DNA of 64,000 nt from Paraphotobacterium marinum (GTDB taxonomy: Bacteria > Pseudomonadota > Gammaproteobacteria > Enterobacterales > Vibrionaceae): positions 1,362,505-1,426,504 of the forward strand of contig NZ_CP022355.1 in the NCBI RefSeq assembly GCF_002216855.1, read 5' to 3'. Positions 46,459 to 57,166 of the stretch are shown here, one piece after another. Numbering within the stretch: the stretch's first letter is position 1; each line of letters opens with the position of its first letter. The notes under the pieces were generated by a model that was given only the letters and a program-made list of their open reading frames with translations, did no database searches and was not told the DNA's origin. Position numbers and translations under genes: made by a program.

Positions 46459-48849
46459 TTATCTTAAGATAGCGTTAAAATTATGTTTTAGGTGTTCTAA
46501 AACAGTGTCAACATAATGATTAATCGCGGTATCATCTAAAGTTTCTGTCAGAGACTGTATATGTAAGTTAAAAGCAATACTTTTCGTTCCTGCAGGAACA
46601 CCCTCTCCCTTATAAACATCGAAAATATTTATATTTTGAATTTCAGAAATCTTTAATGTTGAAATACTAGAAATAATTTCATTAGCTAAAATATTTTCAG
46701 GAATAATAATACATAGATCTCGTTTATTACTTTGGAATTTTGAGATTGCTTTATATTGCATTACTGGTTTTGACTTCAAATACTCATATTCCAATTCAAA
46801 ATATATAGTCTTGGATTTCAAATCAAATTCCTTCTCCACTTTTGGATGGATAACGCCAATAAAGCCAATTAGGATATCATTCAAATATATATCTGCACTT
46901 TGCCCAGGATGAAGGTAGTCTCTATCAGCAGGCACAAAATTCAAATTATTACTATCTAAATAACAATTTAGTAGAGATTCAAGATCACCTTTTAAGTCGT
47001 AAAAGTCAACTAATTCTGGCTTATTATCCCAACTTTCGATATTTTTGTTGCCTGATATAACTGCTCCAATATGAGTATTTTGTTTAACATTATTTTCAGC
47101 TTTCTGATCTTTAATATAAACCAAACCCGTTTCAAAAAATTTGGTTCTCAGTTGTTGTCTACTATGATTATAACTAACTGTATTAAGCAAGCCTGTTAAA
47201 AGATTTGTTCTCATCGCTGACATTTCAACAGAAATTGGATTTGGTAAAAGCATAAAATCCTTAGAATCTGAAACTAATTCTTGCTTTTTTGGATCTACAA
47301 AGCTGTAGGTTATGACTTCATTATATCCTCTATCCACCAAAATATTTTTTATGTCATCAATAGATACATCAGATTCCCTATAAGTTTTCATCTTCATCGT
47401 AACGTTAGGCTGACTTACAGGTAAGTTATCATAACCATAAATTCTAGCAATTTCCTCAATAAGATCTGCTTCAATGGCTATATCAAACCTCCAACTTGGT
47501 ACTTGAACAAGCCATGCATTGTTTTGATACTCAACATCAAAACCCAAGGACTCTAGGGTATTTGTAATGAAGGTATCTTCAAAGTTCTGTCCAAGTAATT
47601 TACAAATTTTCTCTTTTCTAACTAAAATACTCTCTACTTTAGGAAGGTAATCAGAATTTTTATAGGTGTTAACAACACCAAATGTTCCGCCACATATCTC
47701 ATTAATTAGGAAACATGCGTATTCCATTGCTTTTTCTTGAAGGTTATAATCTACTCCACGCTCGAATCTATGAGAAGCATCAGTATGAAGATTATATTGT
47801 CTGGCAATACCTTTAATTGAATCAGGGTTGAAAAATGCGACTTCCAATAAAATATCCTTTGTTTCTTTTTGGACACCTGAGTCTTTTCCACCAAAAACAC
47901 CTGCAATACCCAAAACTTTTTTTGTATCAGCTATCACCAAAGTGTTATCTTTCAATTTTAATTCTTTTTCATCTAATGTAATTAAAGTTTCATCATTTTT
48001 AGCTTTTCTAACGATTAATTTATCATCAACTTTATTTAAATCGTAAGCATGCATTGGTTGTCCAAGTAAAAGCATTACATAATTAGTAATATCAACTATT
48101 GGATCAATACTTCTGATACCTGAGCGTCTTAATTTTTCAACTAACCAAGTTGGACTTTCAACACTTAAGTCTAGATTTTTTACGACACGAGTTAATATTT
48201 TAGGACAATCTTCGACACTTAAAACATCAATATCAAAAGCCTCATCTGTAATATCTTTAACCGAAGTAAATGCTGGTTCATTCATTTTGTTACTATTGTT
48301 TAAAACAGATAACTCCCTAGCTATTCCTTTAATACTCAAACAATCAGAACGGTTTGGTGTCAGATCAACTTCAATTGTTTTATCATCTAAAGATAGATAT
48401 TCTCTGTAATCCTGACCAATAGTAGCATCCAGTGGTAATTCAATTATGCCTTCTGAATCTATGTTATTAATACCTAGCTCAGAAAATGCACATAACATTC
48501 CTTCTGATGGCTCTCCTCTTAACTTTGTTTTTTTTATCTTAAAGTTACCTGGTAATGTTGCACCAACTGTTGCAACAGCAACTTTGATTCCTTTTCGGCA
48601 ATTTTTTGCACCACATACAATGTCTAAAGTTTCATCTGCTCCAATGTCTACCTTAGTTACACTTAATTTGTCGGCATTAGGATGCTGTGAACATTCAACA
48701 ACTTCTCCAACAAAGACTTTATTAAAATCTCCAGCAACTGGGGCAATTTCATCGACTTCTAAACCAGCCATTGTTAACTGGTGAGTCATTTCGTTGGTAC
48801 TAGTTTCAAAAGTCAACCACTCTTGAACCCATTTTTGACTAAATTTCAT
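46459..48849 (-). CDS. pheT: Phenylalanyl-tRNA synthetase beta subunit
   Basis: A 796-residue subunit with all domains: N-terminal tRNA-binding domain (VGEVVECSQHPNADKLSVTKVD), B3/B4 editing domain, B5 and the ferredoxin-like anticodon domain near the end. Length equals E. coli PheT (795). It charges tRNA-Phe with PheS. Sixteen bases follow pheS in the same direction. Confidence 0.97.
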   Translation of the reverse strand: MKFSQKWVQEWLTFETSTNEMTHQLTMAGLEVDEIAPVAGDFNKVFVGEVVECSQHPNADKLSVTKVDIGADETLDIVCGAKNCRKGIKVAVATVGATLPGNFKIKKTKLRGEPSEGMLCAFSELGINNIDSEGIIELPLDATIGQDYREYLSLDDKTIEVDLTPNRSDCLSIKGIARELSVLNNSNKMNEPAFTSVKDITDEAFDIDVLSVEDCPKILTRVVKNLDLSVESPTWLVEKLRRSGIRSIDPIVDITNYVMLLLGQPMHAYDLNKVDDKLIVRKAKNDETLITLDEKELKLKDNTLVIADTKKVLGIAGVFGGKDSGVQKETKDILLEVAFFNPDSIKGIARQYNLHTDASHRFERGVDYNLQEKAMEYACFLINEICGGTFGVVNTYKNSDYLPKVESILVRKEKICKLLGQNFEDTFITNTLESLGFDVEYQNNAWLVQVPSWRFDIAIEADLIEEIARIYGYDNLPVSQPNVTMKMKTYRESDVSIDDIKNILVDRGYNEVITYSFVDPKKQELVSDSKDFMLLPNPISVEMSAMRTNLLTGLLNTVSYNHSRQQLRTKFFETGLVYIKDQKAENNVKQNTHIGAVISGNKNIESWDNKPELVDFYDLKGDLESLLNCYLDSNNLNFVPADRDYLHPGQSADIYLNDILIGFIGVIHPKVEKEFDLKSKTIYFELEYEYLKSKPVMQYKAISKFQSNKRDLCIIIPENILANEIISSISTLKISEIQNINIFDVYKGEGVPAGTKSIAFNLHIQSLTETLDDTAINHYVDTVLEHLKHNFNAILR

Positions 48850-48865
48850 GAATGATTTCTCCTAA

Positions 48866-49849
48866 TTAATTAAACTGCTCTAAAAACCGCAAATCATTTT
48901 CGAAAAATGAACGTAAGTCATTAACGCCATATCTAAGCATCGTAAAACGCTCTATCCCAAAACCGAATGCGAAACCTGAATATTCCTCAGGATCAATATT
49001 TACTGCTTTTAATACATTAGGATGAACCATTCCACAACCTAATATTTCTAGCCACTTACCTCCCTTTTTCCTAATATCAACTTCAGCTGATGGTTCTGTG
49101 AAAGGGAAAAAAGATGGTCTTAATCTGATTTCTAATTCTTCTTCAAAAAAATTACTTATCACATCAAATAAAATTCCTTTGAGGTGGGAGAAATTTATGT
49201 TTTTATCAATTAAAACTCCCTCCATCTGATGAAACATTGGCGTATGCGTTTGATCGTAATCATTTCGATAAACGCGTCCAGAACATATAAATTTAAATGG
49301 GGGTTTTTGATTCTCCATCGTTCGAATTTGAACACCAGAGGTATGTGTTCTTAATAACAAATTTGGATTAAAATAAAAAGTATCATGGCCTGAACGAGCT
49401 GGATGTGTTTCCGGCATATTTAAAGCTTCAAAGTTATAATATGTATTTTCAATTTCAGGTCCGGTCTCAATATTAAAACCTAACTCTTTGAAAATCGTTT
49501 CAAGTCTTCTAATAGATTTAGTTACTGGATGGATACCACCAATATTTGAGTTTCGTCCAGCTAATGAAATATCAATGGTTTCTTCAGTCAATTTTTGTTT
49601 TAGGGCAGCTTTTTCTAATTCTTCTTTTTTTTCGTTAATAAGTTTGACAACTTTTTGTTTTTCTTTGTTGATCTTTTGACCAGCTTCTTTTCTTTCGCTG
49701 GGTGGTAATTTACCTAAGTTTTGCAAAAGGCTGGTTAATGAGCCCTTCTTCCCCAATATCTGAACTCTAATATTATCAAGTTCACTTAAGTCTTTTACGT
49801 CGTTGATAGACTGGATAGCATATTCTATTATTTCATCAAGAGATTGCAT
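48866..49849 (-). CDS. pheS: Phenylalanyl-tRNA synthetase alpha subunit
   Basis: A 327-residue class II catalytic subunit: motif 2 region [20 protein letters not shown], motif 3 [16 protein letters not shown], and an N-terminal coiled coil. Length equals E. coli PheS (327). A hairpin lies in the 142-base gap to rplT but I see no Phe-rich leader peptide before it. Confidence 0.97.
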   Translation of the reverse strand: MQSLDEIIEYAIQSINDVKDLSELDNIRVQILGKKGSLTSLLQNLGKLPPSERKEAGQKINKEKQKVVKLINEKKEELEKAALKQKLTEETIDISLAGRNSNIGGIHPVTKSIRRLETIFKELGFNIETGPEIENTYYNFEALNMPETHPARSGHDTFYFNPNLLLRTHTSGVQIRTMENQKPPFKFICSGRVYRNDYDQTHTPMFHQMEGVLIDKNINFSHLKGILFDVISNFFEEELEIRLRPSFFPFTEPSAEVDIRKKGGKWLEILGCGMVHPNVLKAVNIDPEEYSGFAFGFGIERFTMLRYGVNDLRSFFENDLRFLEQFN

Positions 49850-49931
49850 TAGGCTATTTCCATTTTAATTTAAAGCTTAATATTAAACAATCAAACGTTT
49901 AATTCCAACACATTTTTTATGATTTTTTTAC

Positions 49932-49960
49932 AAAAAAAAAGACCCTAATCAAGGGTCTTT
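49932..49960 (-). terminator. Rho-independent terminator between rplT and pheS
   Basis: On the minus strand AAAGACCCT pairs with AGGGTCTTT with a 5-base loop and eight or nine T follow. In E. coli this gap holds the pheM attenuator; here no leader ORF precedes the stem, so it is more likely a plain terminator with partial readthrough. Confidence 0.85.
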
Positions 49961-49991
49961 CTATCAGTATTTTGGGGATTAATTAATAATC

Positions 49992-50345
49992 CTATAATGC
50001 AGCTTTTGCTTTTTCAACAAGAGCTGTAAATGTCGCTTTATCAAAAACAGCAATATCAGCCAAAATTTTACGATCGATTTCAATTGATGCTTTCTTTAAA
50101 CCATTAATTAAACGGCTATAAGACATTTCATTTTGTCTCGCAGCAGCATTGATTCTTGCAATCCAAAGTTGACGAAATTGACGTTTTCTTTGTCTACGGT
50201 CTCTGTAAGCATACTGACCTGCTTTAGTAACCGCTTGAAAAGCTACTCTGTATACACGTGAACGTGCTCCATAATAACCTTTAGCTTGTTTTAAAACTTT
50301 TTTATGACGTGCACGAGCTTGTACACCGCGTTTGATTCGAGGCAT
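49992..50345 (-). CDS. rplT: 50S ribosomal protein L20
   Basis: A 117-residue basic protein: [59 protein letters not shown], all L20 signatures. It binds 23S rRNA early and represses its own mRNA with rpmI. It lies 32 bases after rpmI. Confidence 0.98.
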   Translation of the reverse strand: MPRIKRGVQARARHKKVLKQAKGYYGARSRVYRVAFQAVTKAGQYAYRDRRQRKRQFRQLWIARINAAARQNEMSYSRLINGLKKASIEIDRKILADIAVFDKATFTALVEKAKAAL

Positions 50346-50377
50346 TTTTATCTCCTAACTAAATTAAATTTACACTA

Positions 50378-50572
50378 TTAAGCAAATGGCAACATACGAG
50401 CAACAGCTGCAACTTCACATTTTGGAAGTAGCGCATTTGGACGTAATTGTCTTTTGTTTTTAGTAGTACGCTTAGTTAAGATATGTCTCTTAGTAGCGTG
50501 CTTAAATTTAAAACCACTACCTGTTTTTTTAAAACGCTTTGCAGCGCCTTTATTTGTTTTCATCTTAGTCAT
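50378..50572 (-). CDS. rpmI: 50S ribosomal protein L35
   Basis: A 64-residue L35: [20 protein letters not shown] then [15 protein letters not shown]. Located between infC and rplT as in most bacteria. Confidence 0.97.
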   Translation of the reverse strand: MTKMKTNKGAAKRFKKTGSGFKFKHATKRHILTKRTTKNKRQLRPNALLPKCEVAAVARMLPFA

Positions 50573-50652
50573 TGATGATAACTCCGCATTGGATTAAAGT
50601 TAATAACATATAATGAGGCGAAATTTATTTCAATTTACTTAATTTGCTCTCA

Positions 50653-51204
50653 TTACTTCTTTTTTGGGGCTAATACCATAATCATTTGTCGACCTTCAAT
50701 CCTACTAGGAAAAGCTTCAACTGAAGCAATTTCAGCTGTATCTTCTTTAATACGATTTAAAACATCAACACCAATGTTTTGGTGAGCCATTTCACGACCT
50801 CTAAATCTGATCGTTACTTTGACTTTATTGCCCTCTTCTAAAAAGCGACTCAGGTTGCGCAGCTTTACCTGATAATCGCCTACATCAGTTCCAGGTCTTA
50901 GTTTAATTTCTTTAACCTGAACCTGTTTTTGCTTTTTTTTCTGCTCTTTAGCAGCTTTAGCTTTTTCAAAAAGATATTTACCATAGTCCATCACTCGACA
51001 GACTGGAGGCTCAGCATTTGGACTAATCTCAACAAGATCAACACCAGCTTCTTCCGCTATTGTAAGAGCTTCTTTAAGACTTACAATTCCTAAAGAGTCT
51101 CCTTCTAATCCATTTAATCTAACTTCTTTTAAACCTGTAATTTCATCGTTTAGTCTATGTGCTGCTTGCTTGCCTGTCTGTTGAGTTTTTTTCACGCCTA
51201 TAAT
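50653..51204 (-). CDS. infC: Translation initiation factor IF-3, AUU start
   Basis: A 183-residue IF-3 with both domains and the linker ([40 protein letters not shown], then [18 protein letters not shown] and [12 protein letters not shown]). The first canonical start is GTG 51195, 18 bases after GGAGG, too far. ATT 51204 in the same frame is 9 bases after GGAGG and fits the AUU start conserved in infC, by which IF-3 represses its own translation. The thrS stop is 5 bases upstream. Confidence 0.93.
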   Translation of the reverse strand: MIGVKKTQQTGKQAAHRLNDEITGLKEVRLNGLEGDSLGIVSLKEALTIAEEAGVDLVEISPNAEPPVCRVMDYGKYLFEKAKAAKEQKKKQKQVQVKEIKLRPGTDVGDYQVKLRNLSRFLEEGNKVKVTIRFRGREMAHQNIGVDVLNRIKEDTAEIASVEAFPSRIEGRQMIMVLAPKKK

Positions 51205-51208
51205 ACCC

Positions 51209-53137
51209 TTATTCCTCCGAAAAATTTAATTTACGATCTTTAATTTCTGATAATATATAATCAATAAAATCATCAATCTTAAATTTACCTAAATCTTTAC
51301 CTTTTGTTGTTCTAACTGCAACTTCCGAAGAAGCTACCTCTTGAGCGCCACATACTAACATATACGGAACTCTTTTTAAAGTATGTTCTCTAATTTTAAA
51401 ACCAATTTTTTCATTTCTCAAATCCACATTAACTTTAATCCCAGCTGCTTTCATTTTTTGTGCTATTTCTCGCACATATTCAGATTGAGCATCGGTAATA
51501 TTCATAATAACAACTTGAACAGGTGCTAACCATGTTGGAAAATGACCTGCATACTCCTCGATTAAAACACCAATAAATCGCTCCAATGAACCTAATACTG
51601 CTCTGTGGATCATAACTGGAACAAATTTTTGATTATTTTCTCCGACATAAGTTGCACCAAGCCTTTGGGGCAAGTTAAAATCTAATTGCACAGTACCAAG
51701 TTGCCAAGGTCTTTCCAAACAATCATAAAGAGTAAATTCAATTTTAGGTCCATAAAAAGCACCTTCACCTTCTAATACCTCATAATCTACAGACATAGAC
51801 TCCAAGGCATTTTTTAAGTCTTGTTCAGATTGATCCCAAATTTCATCATCACCAATTCTTTTTTCAGGCCTTGTAGAAAGCTTGATATCAATTCTTTTAA
51901 AACCAAATGTTTTATATGTTTCAAAAATAAGTTCAACACAAGATTTAACTTCATCTTGCACTTGATCATGAGTACAAAAAATATGAGCATCATCTTGCGT
52001 AAATCCCCTCACTCTCATAATTCCATGAAGAGATCCTGAAGGTTCGTTTCTATGACAAGAACCAAATTCTGCCATTCGAATAGGAAGATCTCTATAAGAT
52101 TTTAGTCCCTGATTAAATATTTGCACATGTCCTGGGCAATTCATTGGTTTTAAAGCATATTCTCTATTTTCAGAACTTGTAACAAACATATTTTCAGCAT
52201 ATTTATCCCAGTGACCTGATTTTTCCCATAATATACGATCCATAATTAGAGGTGTTTTCACTTCTTCATAATCGTAATCATTCAGTTTTTCACGAATAAA
52301 AATTTCTAACTCTCTAAAAATGCTCCACCCATTATGATGCCAAAAGACCATACCCGGAGATTCTGGTTGAAGGTGAAATAAATCTAGCTGCTTTCCAAGT
52401 TTGCGATGATCTCTCTTAGCTGCTTCTTCAATTTTTTTCAAATGAACTCTCAATGATTTTTTGTCATGAAAAGCTGTTCCATAAATACGTTGAAGCATTT
52501 TATTCTGGCTATCACCACGCCAATATGCACCAGCAATACTCAGTAATTTGAAATGTTGACAAAATGACATATTCGGTACATGCGGGCCTCTACACATATC
52601 AACATATTCTTCATGATGATAAAGACCTGGCTGGTCATCTTTAGGTATGTTTTCCTCGATAATTTCAACTTTGTAAGGTTCATTTCTCTCTAAAAAAGTA
52701 TTTCTGGCCTCATCCCAAGAAACAATTTTTTTAATAACTGGGTATTTTGTCTTAGCTAACTCCATCATCCTTTTTTCTATTGAAGCCAAGTCATCACTAG
52801 ATAAAGATTCATCTAAATCAATATCGTAATAGAAACCACTATTGATCGTTGGACCAATTGCCATTTTAGCTTGAGGATATAACTGTTTAAGAGCATGTCC
52901 TAATAGATGAGCACATGAATGACGAACAATTTCTAAGGTCTCTTCATTTTTGGTTGTTAAAATTTTCAACTCACTATCATGCATAATTAAATCACATGCA
53001 TCTTTCAATTGATTATTCACTAATCCTGCAATGCAAGACTTTGCTAATCCTGGCCCTATATCTTTAGCTACATCTAAAGTAGATACTGGATTTTCATAAA
53101 TTCTTTGTGAACCATCTGGCAATGTTATTATTGGCAT
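51209..53137 (-). CDS. thrS: Threonyl-tRNA synthetase
   Basis: A 642-residue enzyme, the length of E. coli ThrS. TGS domain, editing domain with [12 protein letters not shown] and the zinc-linked Cys region CRGPHVP, catalytic domain with motif 2 [20 protein letters not shown] and motif 3 [13 protein letters not shown], then an anticodon-binding domain. It leads the conserved translation operon thrS-infC-rpmI-rplT. A -35/-10 pair upstream was not searched beyond the divergent gap (53138-53304). Confidence 0.97.
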   Translation of the reverse strand: MPIITLPDGSQRIYENPVSTLDVAKDIGPGLAKSCIAGLVNNQLKDACDLIMHDSELKILTTKNEETLEIVRHSCAHLLGHALKQLYPQAKMAIGPTINSGFYYDIDLDESLSSDDLASIEKRMMELAKTKYPVIKKIVSWDEARNTFLERNEPYKVEIIEENIPKDDQPGLYHHEEYVDMCRGPHVPNMSFCQHFKLLSIAGAYWRGDSQNKMLQRIYGTAFHDKKSLRVHLKKIEEAAKRDHRKLGKQLDLFHLQPESPGMVFWHHNGWSIFRELEIFIREKLNDYDYEEVKTPLIMDRILWEKSGHWDKYAENMFVTSSENREYALKPMNCPGHVQIFNQGLKSYRDLPIRMAEFGSCHRNEPSGSLHGIMRVRGFTQDDAHIFCTHDQVQDEVKSCVELIFETYKTFGFKRIDIKLSTRPEKRIGDDEIWDQSEQDLKNALESMSVDYEVLEGEGAFYGPKIEFTLYDCLERPWQLGTVQLDFNLPQRLGATYVGENNQKFVPVMIHRAVLGSLERFIGVLIEEYAGHFPTWLAPVQVVIMNITDAQSEYVREIAQKMKAAGIKVNVDLRNEKIGFKIREHTLKRVPYMLVCGAQEVASSEVAVRTTKGKDLGKFKIDDFIDYILSEIKDRKLNFSEE

Positions 53138-53304
53138 AAATTTTCCTTTATTCAGTGGTACTACACACCAAGTAGTACATGATTAGTTTATTATAAAAAA
53201 AAGAAGAAATTATAATACTTTTTATAAGGTTAAATTGCAAAGTAAATAGAGTTATTAAATTTTTTACTATACTAATTTTATGTATCAAGACGGATTGAAT
53301 TAAT

Positions 53305-53508
53305 ATGCAATCATTAATAACCAAAAATATCAATTGTCCTCATTGCGGAAATACCTTAGAAATTGAGCTGGACTTAACAAACGGTAGCCAAGATTTTTAT
53401 ACTGACTGTACTTTTTGCTGCAATAGCATACATATTAGCTGTAATGTTGATGAAATTCATCGTACTGTTGAAGTGATAGTTGATAGCGATGATGAACAAA
53501 TTTATTGA
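53305..53508 (+). CDS. CPXCG motif-containing cysteine-rich protein
   Basis: A 67-residue protein with CPHCG (11-15) and CTFCC (35-39) plus a C-terminal Cys, the family pattern of a small zinc-ribbon. Function unknown. Its end overlaps the following EAL gene by about 20 bases, so they are probably co-translated. Confidence 0.85.
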   Translation: MQSLITKNINCPHCGNTLEIELDLTNGSQDFYTDCTFCCNSIHISCNVDEIHRTVEVIVDSDDEQIY

Positions 53509-54277
53509 AGCACAGTCGCATATGGTTACTCGAATAACACAACAAATTCTCGAAGAAAGAGCCTTTTATTTAATGTATCAACCCATAATTAATGCAGACA
53601 AGCAAATTTTGAGGCTTGAAGCTTTATTACGATTAAACGAAAAATATTCTAAGAAAATATCTCTCTCACATTTTATTTATACTTTAGAAAAGAATAATAA
53701 AATTTTTATCCTTACTAAATTTGTTATTCAAAATAGCTTCTACAAACTTAACTTATGGCAAAAAGAGTTAAACAAAAAAATTCATTTATCATTTAATATA
53801 TCTTCACAAGACATCGCCGAACCTGAATTATTTAGAACTCTATACGAAAACTGTTATCAATATCATATAGACCCTTTTCAAATAACCTTAGAAATAACAG
53901 AAACTCAATGTTTAAAAAGAAACGAAAGATTCCTTAGTAATTTTCAAAGGTTATTACAAGCAGGGTTTAATTTATCATTGGATGACTTTGGTTCCGGTTA
54001 TAGTAACTCAAAAGTACTAGACTTTTTTAACTTTACTAATGTTAAGATTGATAAATCTTTAATTCCAAAAAATGCTCAACAAATTTCAAAAATTCATAAG
54101 CTGAAAAAGCAAGTTAAACTATTTAAAAAAAACAACATCAACGTAACTGCTGAAGGTATAGAAAATAATTTTTGTTGGGATCTTTGTAAAAAATTAGACA
54201 TAAATTTATTTCAAGGATTTTTCATATCTCATCCCAAGACATTTAAAGAGATTACTCAAATATTACAATCTCAATAA
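53489..54277 (+). CDS. EAL-domain cyclic-di-GMP phosphodiesterase
   Basis: A single EAL domain of about 262 residues with no sensor, receiver or GGDEF domain. Catalytic residues appear intact: EALLR, N in NISSQD, E in EITET, DDFGSGYSN, K in KIDKSL, E in AEGIE and Q in QGF. It should hydrolyse c-di-GMP to pGpG in the cytoplasm. The start is ATG 53489 or 53492, inside the end of the CPXCG gene; ORFs from TTG 53480 are less likely. Confidence 0.88.
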   Translation: MMNKFIEAQSHMVTRITQQILEERAFYLMYQPIINADKQILRLEALLRLNEKYSKKISLSHFIYTLEKNNKIFILTKFVIQNSFYKLNLWQKELNKKIHLSFNISSQDIAEPELFRTLYENCYQYHIDPFQITLEITETQCLKRNERFLSNFQRLLQAGFNLSLDDFGSGYSNSKVLDFFNFTNVKIDKSLIPKNAQQISKIHKLKKQVKLFKKNNINVTAEGIENNFCWDLCKKLDINLFQGFFISHPKTFKEITQILQSQ

Positions 54278-54398
54278 TATGGCTACAGAGATATTCATAA
54301 TATTAAATTATTTGGGTGTATTTCAATCAATTAAGAATTAAATCAGTAAAAATACTTGAAAAAGAAAAAAAATGTTTATAAAATCTATTCTCTTTTTT

Positions 54399-54475
54399 AC
54401 GACCGTAGCTCAGTTGGTTAGAGCACCACCTTGACATGGTGGGGGTCGGTGGTTCGAATCCACTCGGTCGTACCA
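54399..54475 (+). tRNA. tRNA-Val(GAC), copy 1
   Basis: A 77-base cloverleaf with encoded CCA: acceptor ACGACCG pairs with CGGTCGT, D-arm GCTCAGTTGGTTAGAGC, anticodon arm CCACCTTGACATGGTGG with GAC anticodon, T-arm GGTGGTTCGAATCCAC. Confidence 0.96.
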
Positions 54476-54587
54476 ATTTATTAAATAATTAAAAGTTTAG
54501 TAAATTTAATAAGTTATTTATATGCATTATTTACTCAGAAAAAAATATTGCAAATAAGTTTATTATTTATAAAATTTATCTCTGAAT

Positions 54588-54664
54588 ACGACCGTAGCTC
54601 AGTTGGTTAGAGCACCACCTTGACATGGTGGGGGTCGGTGGTTCGAATCCACTCGGTCGTACCA
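54588..54664 (+). tRNA. tRNA-Val(GAC), copy 2
   Basis: Identical over 77 bases to the copy 112 bases upstream, with encoded CCA. Tandem duplication; the spacer is AT-rich and unrelated. Confidence 0.96.
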
Positions 54665-54997
54665 ATATACTAAATCAACAAGCAATTAAATTTAATTGGG
54701 TGTCGCTATATCATTATGGAGATATTAAGTATAAAGCTTATCATATACACCCTACATCCATACTCATATATTTAACTCTTCAGCGAATTGGTATCCTAGA
54801 TGTAACCATATTAATAGGAGAGATCATCAACTTCATGTGTTAGGTAGCAGTAGTTCAATTATCGTGATATTTTACTATGATAATTAATGAACAAAAAAAT
54901 ATGTATTATCTGTAAAATGAATATTGCTTTGAAAATAAAAATTTAAAATTTAGTCATTCATAATAACAATAATACAAAACAATTTTATGGATATGTT
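54665..54997. other. Intergenic after tRNA-Val
   Basis: A + strand ORF of 72 codons starts inside the second tRNA and is not real. No terminator hairpin is obvious directly after the tRNA. No other feature seen. Confidence 0.5.
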
Positions 54998-55636
54998 ATG
55001 AAATTCAAAGATTTAAGTAATACCAAAAATAAAGAAATAGAATATAATCGTGCTTCAATAACATTACGTTTTACATTAATAGCTCTAATTTTAATTTTAT
55101 CATGTTATTACCTATGGGTTTTATACAAAGCGGTCACCCCAAATGTAAGTACTGCTTACAAAGCATATTATATTAAAACCCAGACACTTTTCTGGCAGCC
55201 CAACAAACCAAACCTTTCACTTAATATCCCATCATTTTTAGATGTTACAAAAAAATCTCCATACCTATCTCGTAAAGGTTGGGATAAAAATGCTGATAAT
55301 GGATATAGACAGTTAAACAGCTCTGGTGGATTATATTTTACTTTACCATTCATACTGAAAAAAAATATCAAGGTAACTCTGACTCTCGCGTCTCCACTGA
55401 CCTCACCGGTTCATTTTTCTATGAATAAATGGAAAGGAGTATTCACTCCACAAAAAAGAGCTAACATTGTAGAGGCTGAAATTCCTATAGTAGCATTCAA
55501 AGCCAATCATGCTTTACAATTCTTACAATTTAATACGTCAACGCCTTTGTTATTGAAAAACGTGAAAATTTCATTTACAACTTTAAATGCAATAAGCCAC
55601 AAAAAATCAATACCTTTAATTCAAACGTCATCTTGA
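54998..55636 (+). CDS. Membrane-anchored protein of unknown function
   Basis: A 212-residue protein with one helix near residues 25-47, so the rest faces the periplasm. The soluble part is beta-rich (GGLYFTLPFIL, KVTLTLASPL), perhaps a carbohydrate-binding-like sandwich, but I do not recognise a family. It precedes the PIG-V-like transferase by 136 bases in the same direction and may work with it. Confidence 0.6.
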   Translation: MKFKDLSNTKNKEIEYNRASITLRFTLIALILILSCYYLWVLYKAVTPNVSTAYKAYYIKTQTLFWQPNKPNLSLNIPSFLDVTKKSPYLSRKGWDKNADNGYRQLNSSGGLYFTLPFILKKNIKVTLTLASPLTSPVHFSMNKWKGVFTPQKRANIVEAEIPIVAFKANHALQFLQFNTSTPLLLKNVKISFTTLNAISHKKSIPLIQTSS

Positions 55637-55772
55637 GATCACTAAAATAAGGTCATCCAAAAATGCATAACAACCTTAAAAACCCAGACTATACGTTGTC
55701 ACTAATTTATTCTAAGTACTATAAACGAGTCACATGTATTAAGTTGATTCTTTCTAAAATTGAGGTGTTCAA

Positions 55773-56927
55773 ATGATTTCTCTTAACTTACCTTCAATCA
55801 AAATTAGTAAACATGAGTGGTTCACTATTATTATCGCCGTTATTTTAAGCCGTATTGTCATATACAGCTTAGGCTTATGGGGTGTATCTGAGTTTGCTTC
55901 TGGTCAATATGCTGAAGAGCCTCTACTTCAAACTATTTGCCGATTTGATTGCGTATGGTTTTATAGAATTATAGAAAATGGCTATGATTTAGCACCACAA
56001 TGGTTAAGCCAAAAAAATGCTGCAAGCTGGGCTTTCATGCCATTACAACCCTTTTTAGGATGGTTTTTTTCAAAATTCAGTGTTTTTTCTGATCCAATCA
56101 ACGACGCTCGTATAGGCTTAATCATTGCATCAAACATAGCTTTTTTAATCAGCTTACCCATGACTTTGATGGCGTTAAAACAGCTTAACTTTAGCAAATC
56201 TTCACAATATGCTGCAATATGGCTATTGTGTTTTTCACCTTACACTGTATATTCAACTGCTGGCTATACTGAACCTCTCTTTATTGCTTTAGTCACCGGA
56301 GTGTTTCTTTTTAGTTACAGACAACAATGGGGTTGGGTAGCCATTTTAGGACTTTTAGCTGCAATCACACGTAATCTTGGTGTTTTTTTGGTTTTTCCAG
56401 TTCTAATTATTGCTATCCAACATTATGGAATAAATAACTTTCTACGCTTTAAAACTCCCTGTCTTAAAGTGATGGCAGCAATTTGGGTGATTCCTTTAGG
56501 TTTTTTTACATACATGGCTTACCTTTACTTTCATGTAGGTGATGCACTTGCTTTTGCTCATATTCAAATCGCTTGGGGACGCCAGTTAACCAACCCTATT
56601 CATTGGCTTATATATGGCTTTGAAAACGGTGGAGCCAAACTCTATCTAACAATAGTATCGTTACTTGCATTTCTTTTAAATATCTATTTACTAACTCGCA
56701 AATACTACGCAGAGGCACTATTTATGTTTATCTGTTTGATAATACCTCTATTTTCAAGCTTAAATGCTATGCCTCGTTATGCTTTTGGTTTATATCCTAC
56801 TTTTCTGGGCTTATTATTATTTATTGAACGTTACCCTAACGCGAAAACCCCAATGCTTTGTGCCTTTAGCGCCGCAAGTACCTTTATTGCTATTGGTTTT
56901 TACAGCCATATATTCTTTACTGTTTAA
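55773..56927 (+). CDS. PIG-V-like membrane mannosyltransferase
   Basis: A 384-residue polytopic protein with about ten helices. RFDCVWFYRIIENGYD near residue 53 carries the D of the lumen-side catalytic loop, followed by AFMPLQPFLGW and YTEPLFIAL, signatures of the bacterial PIG-V-like (GPI mannosyltransferase 2) family using a polyprenyl-phosphate sugar donor. It would transfer a hexose in the periplasm. A hairpin (56948-56987) follows. Confidence 0.75.
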   Translation: MISLNLPSIKISKHEWFTIIIAVILSRIVIYSLGLWGVSEFASGQYAEEPLLQTICRFDCVWFYRIIENGYDLAPQWLSQKNAASWAFMPLQPFLGWFFSKFSVFSDPINDARIGLIIASNIAFLISLPMTLMALKQLNFSKSSQYAAIWLLCFSPYTVYSTAGYTEPLFIALVTGVFLFSYRQQWGWVAILGLLAAITRNLGVFLVFPVLIIAIQHYGINNFLRFKTPCLKVMAAIWVIPLGFFTYMAYLYFHVGDALAFAHIQIAWGRQLTNPIHWLIYGFENGGAKLYLTIVSLLAFLLNIYLLTRKYYAEALFMFICLIIPLFSSLNAMPRYAFGLYPTFLGLLLFIERYPNAKTPMLCAFSAASTFIAIGFYSHIFFTV

Positions 56928-56947
56928 CATTTTCTTTTTATGTAAAA

Positions 56948-56987
56948 AAACAGCTTAGTTATTGAACTACACATTACTAAGCTGTTT
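56948..56987 (+). terminator. Hairpin after the PIG-V-like gene
   Basis: AAACAGCTTAGT pairs with ACTAAGCTGTTT around a 16-base loop. The U-run is weak, so it may be a terminator for either strand. Confidence 0.55.
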
Positions 56988-57166
56988 ATTGACTCCTACA
57001 ATATAATAAACTCCTATATAAAAATTTCTATTTTACATATATACGTTTTATAAATATAAATTTGATTCATCATTAACATTACAAAACAGTATTGCAGAGG
57101 TTTCTCTAAAATTAAGCATCAAATAATGGTGTTTATTTATGAATAATCCCTTTAACTATTACTAAT

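Noticed and set aside
49932..49992. pheM-type attenuator with Phe leader peptide
   Set aside because: No ORF rich in Phe precedes the terminator stem.
54625..54843. 72-codon ORF
   Set aside because: Begins within the second tRNA-Val; chance frame.
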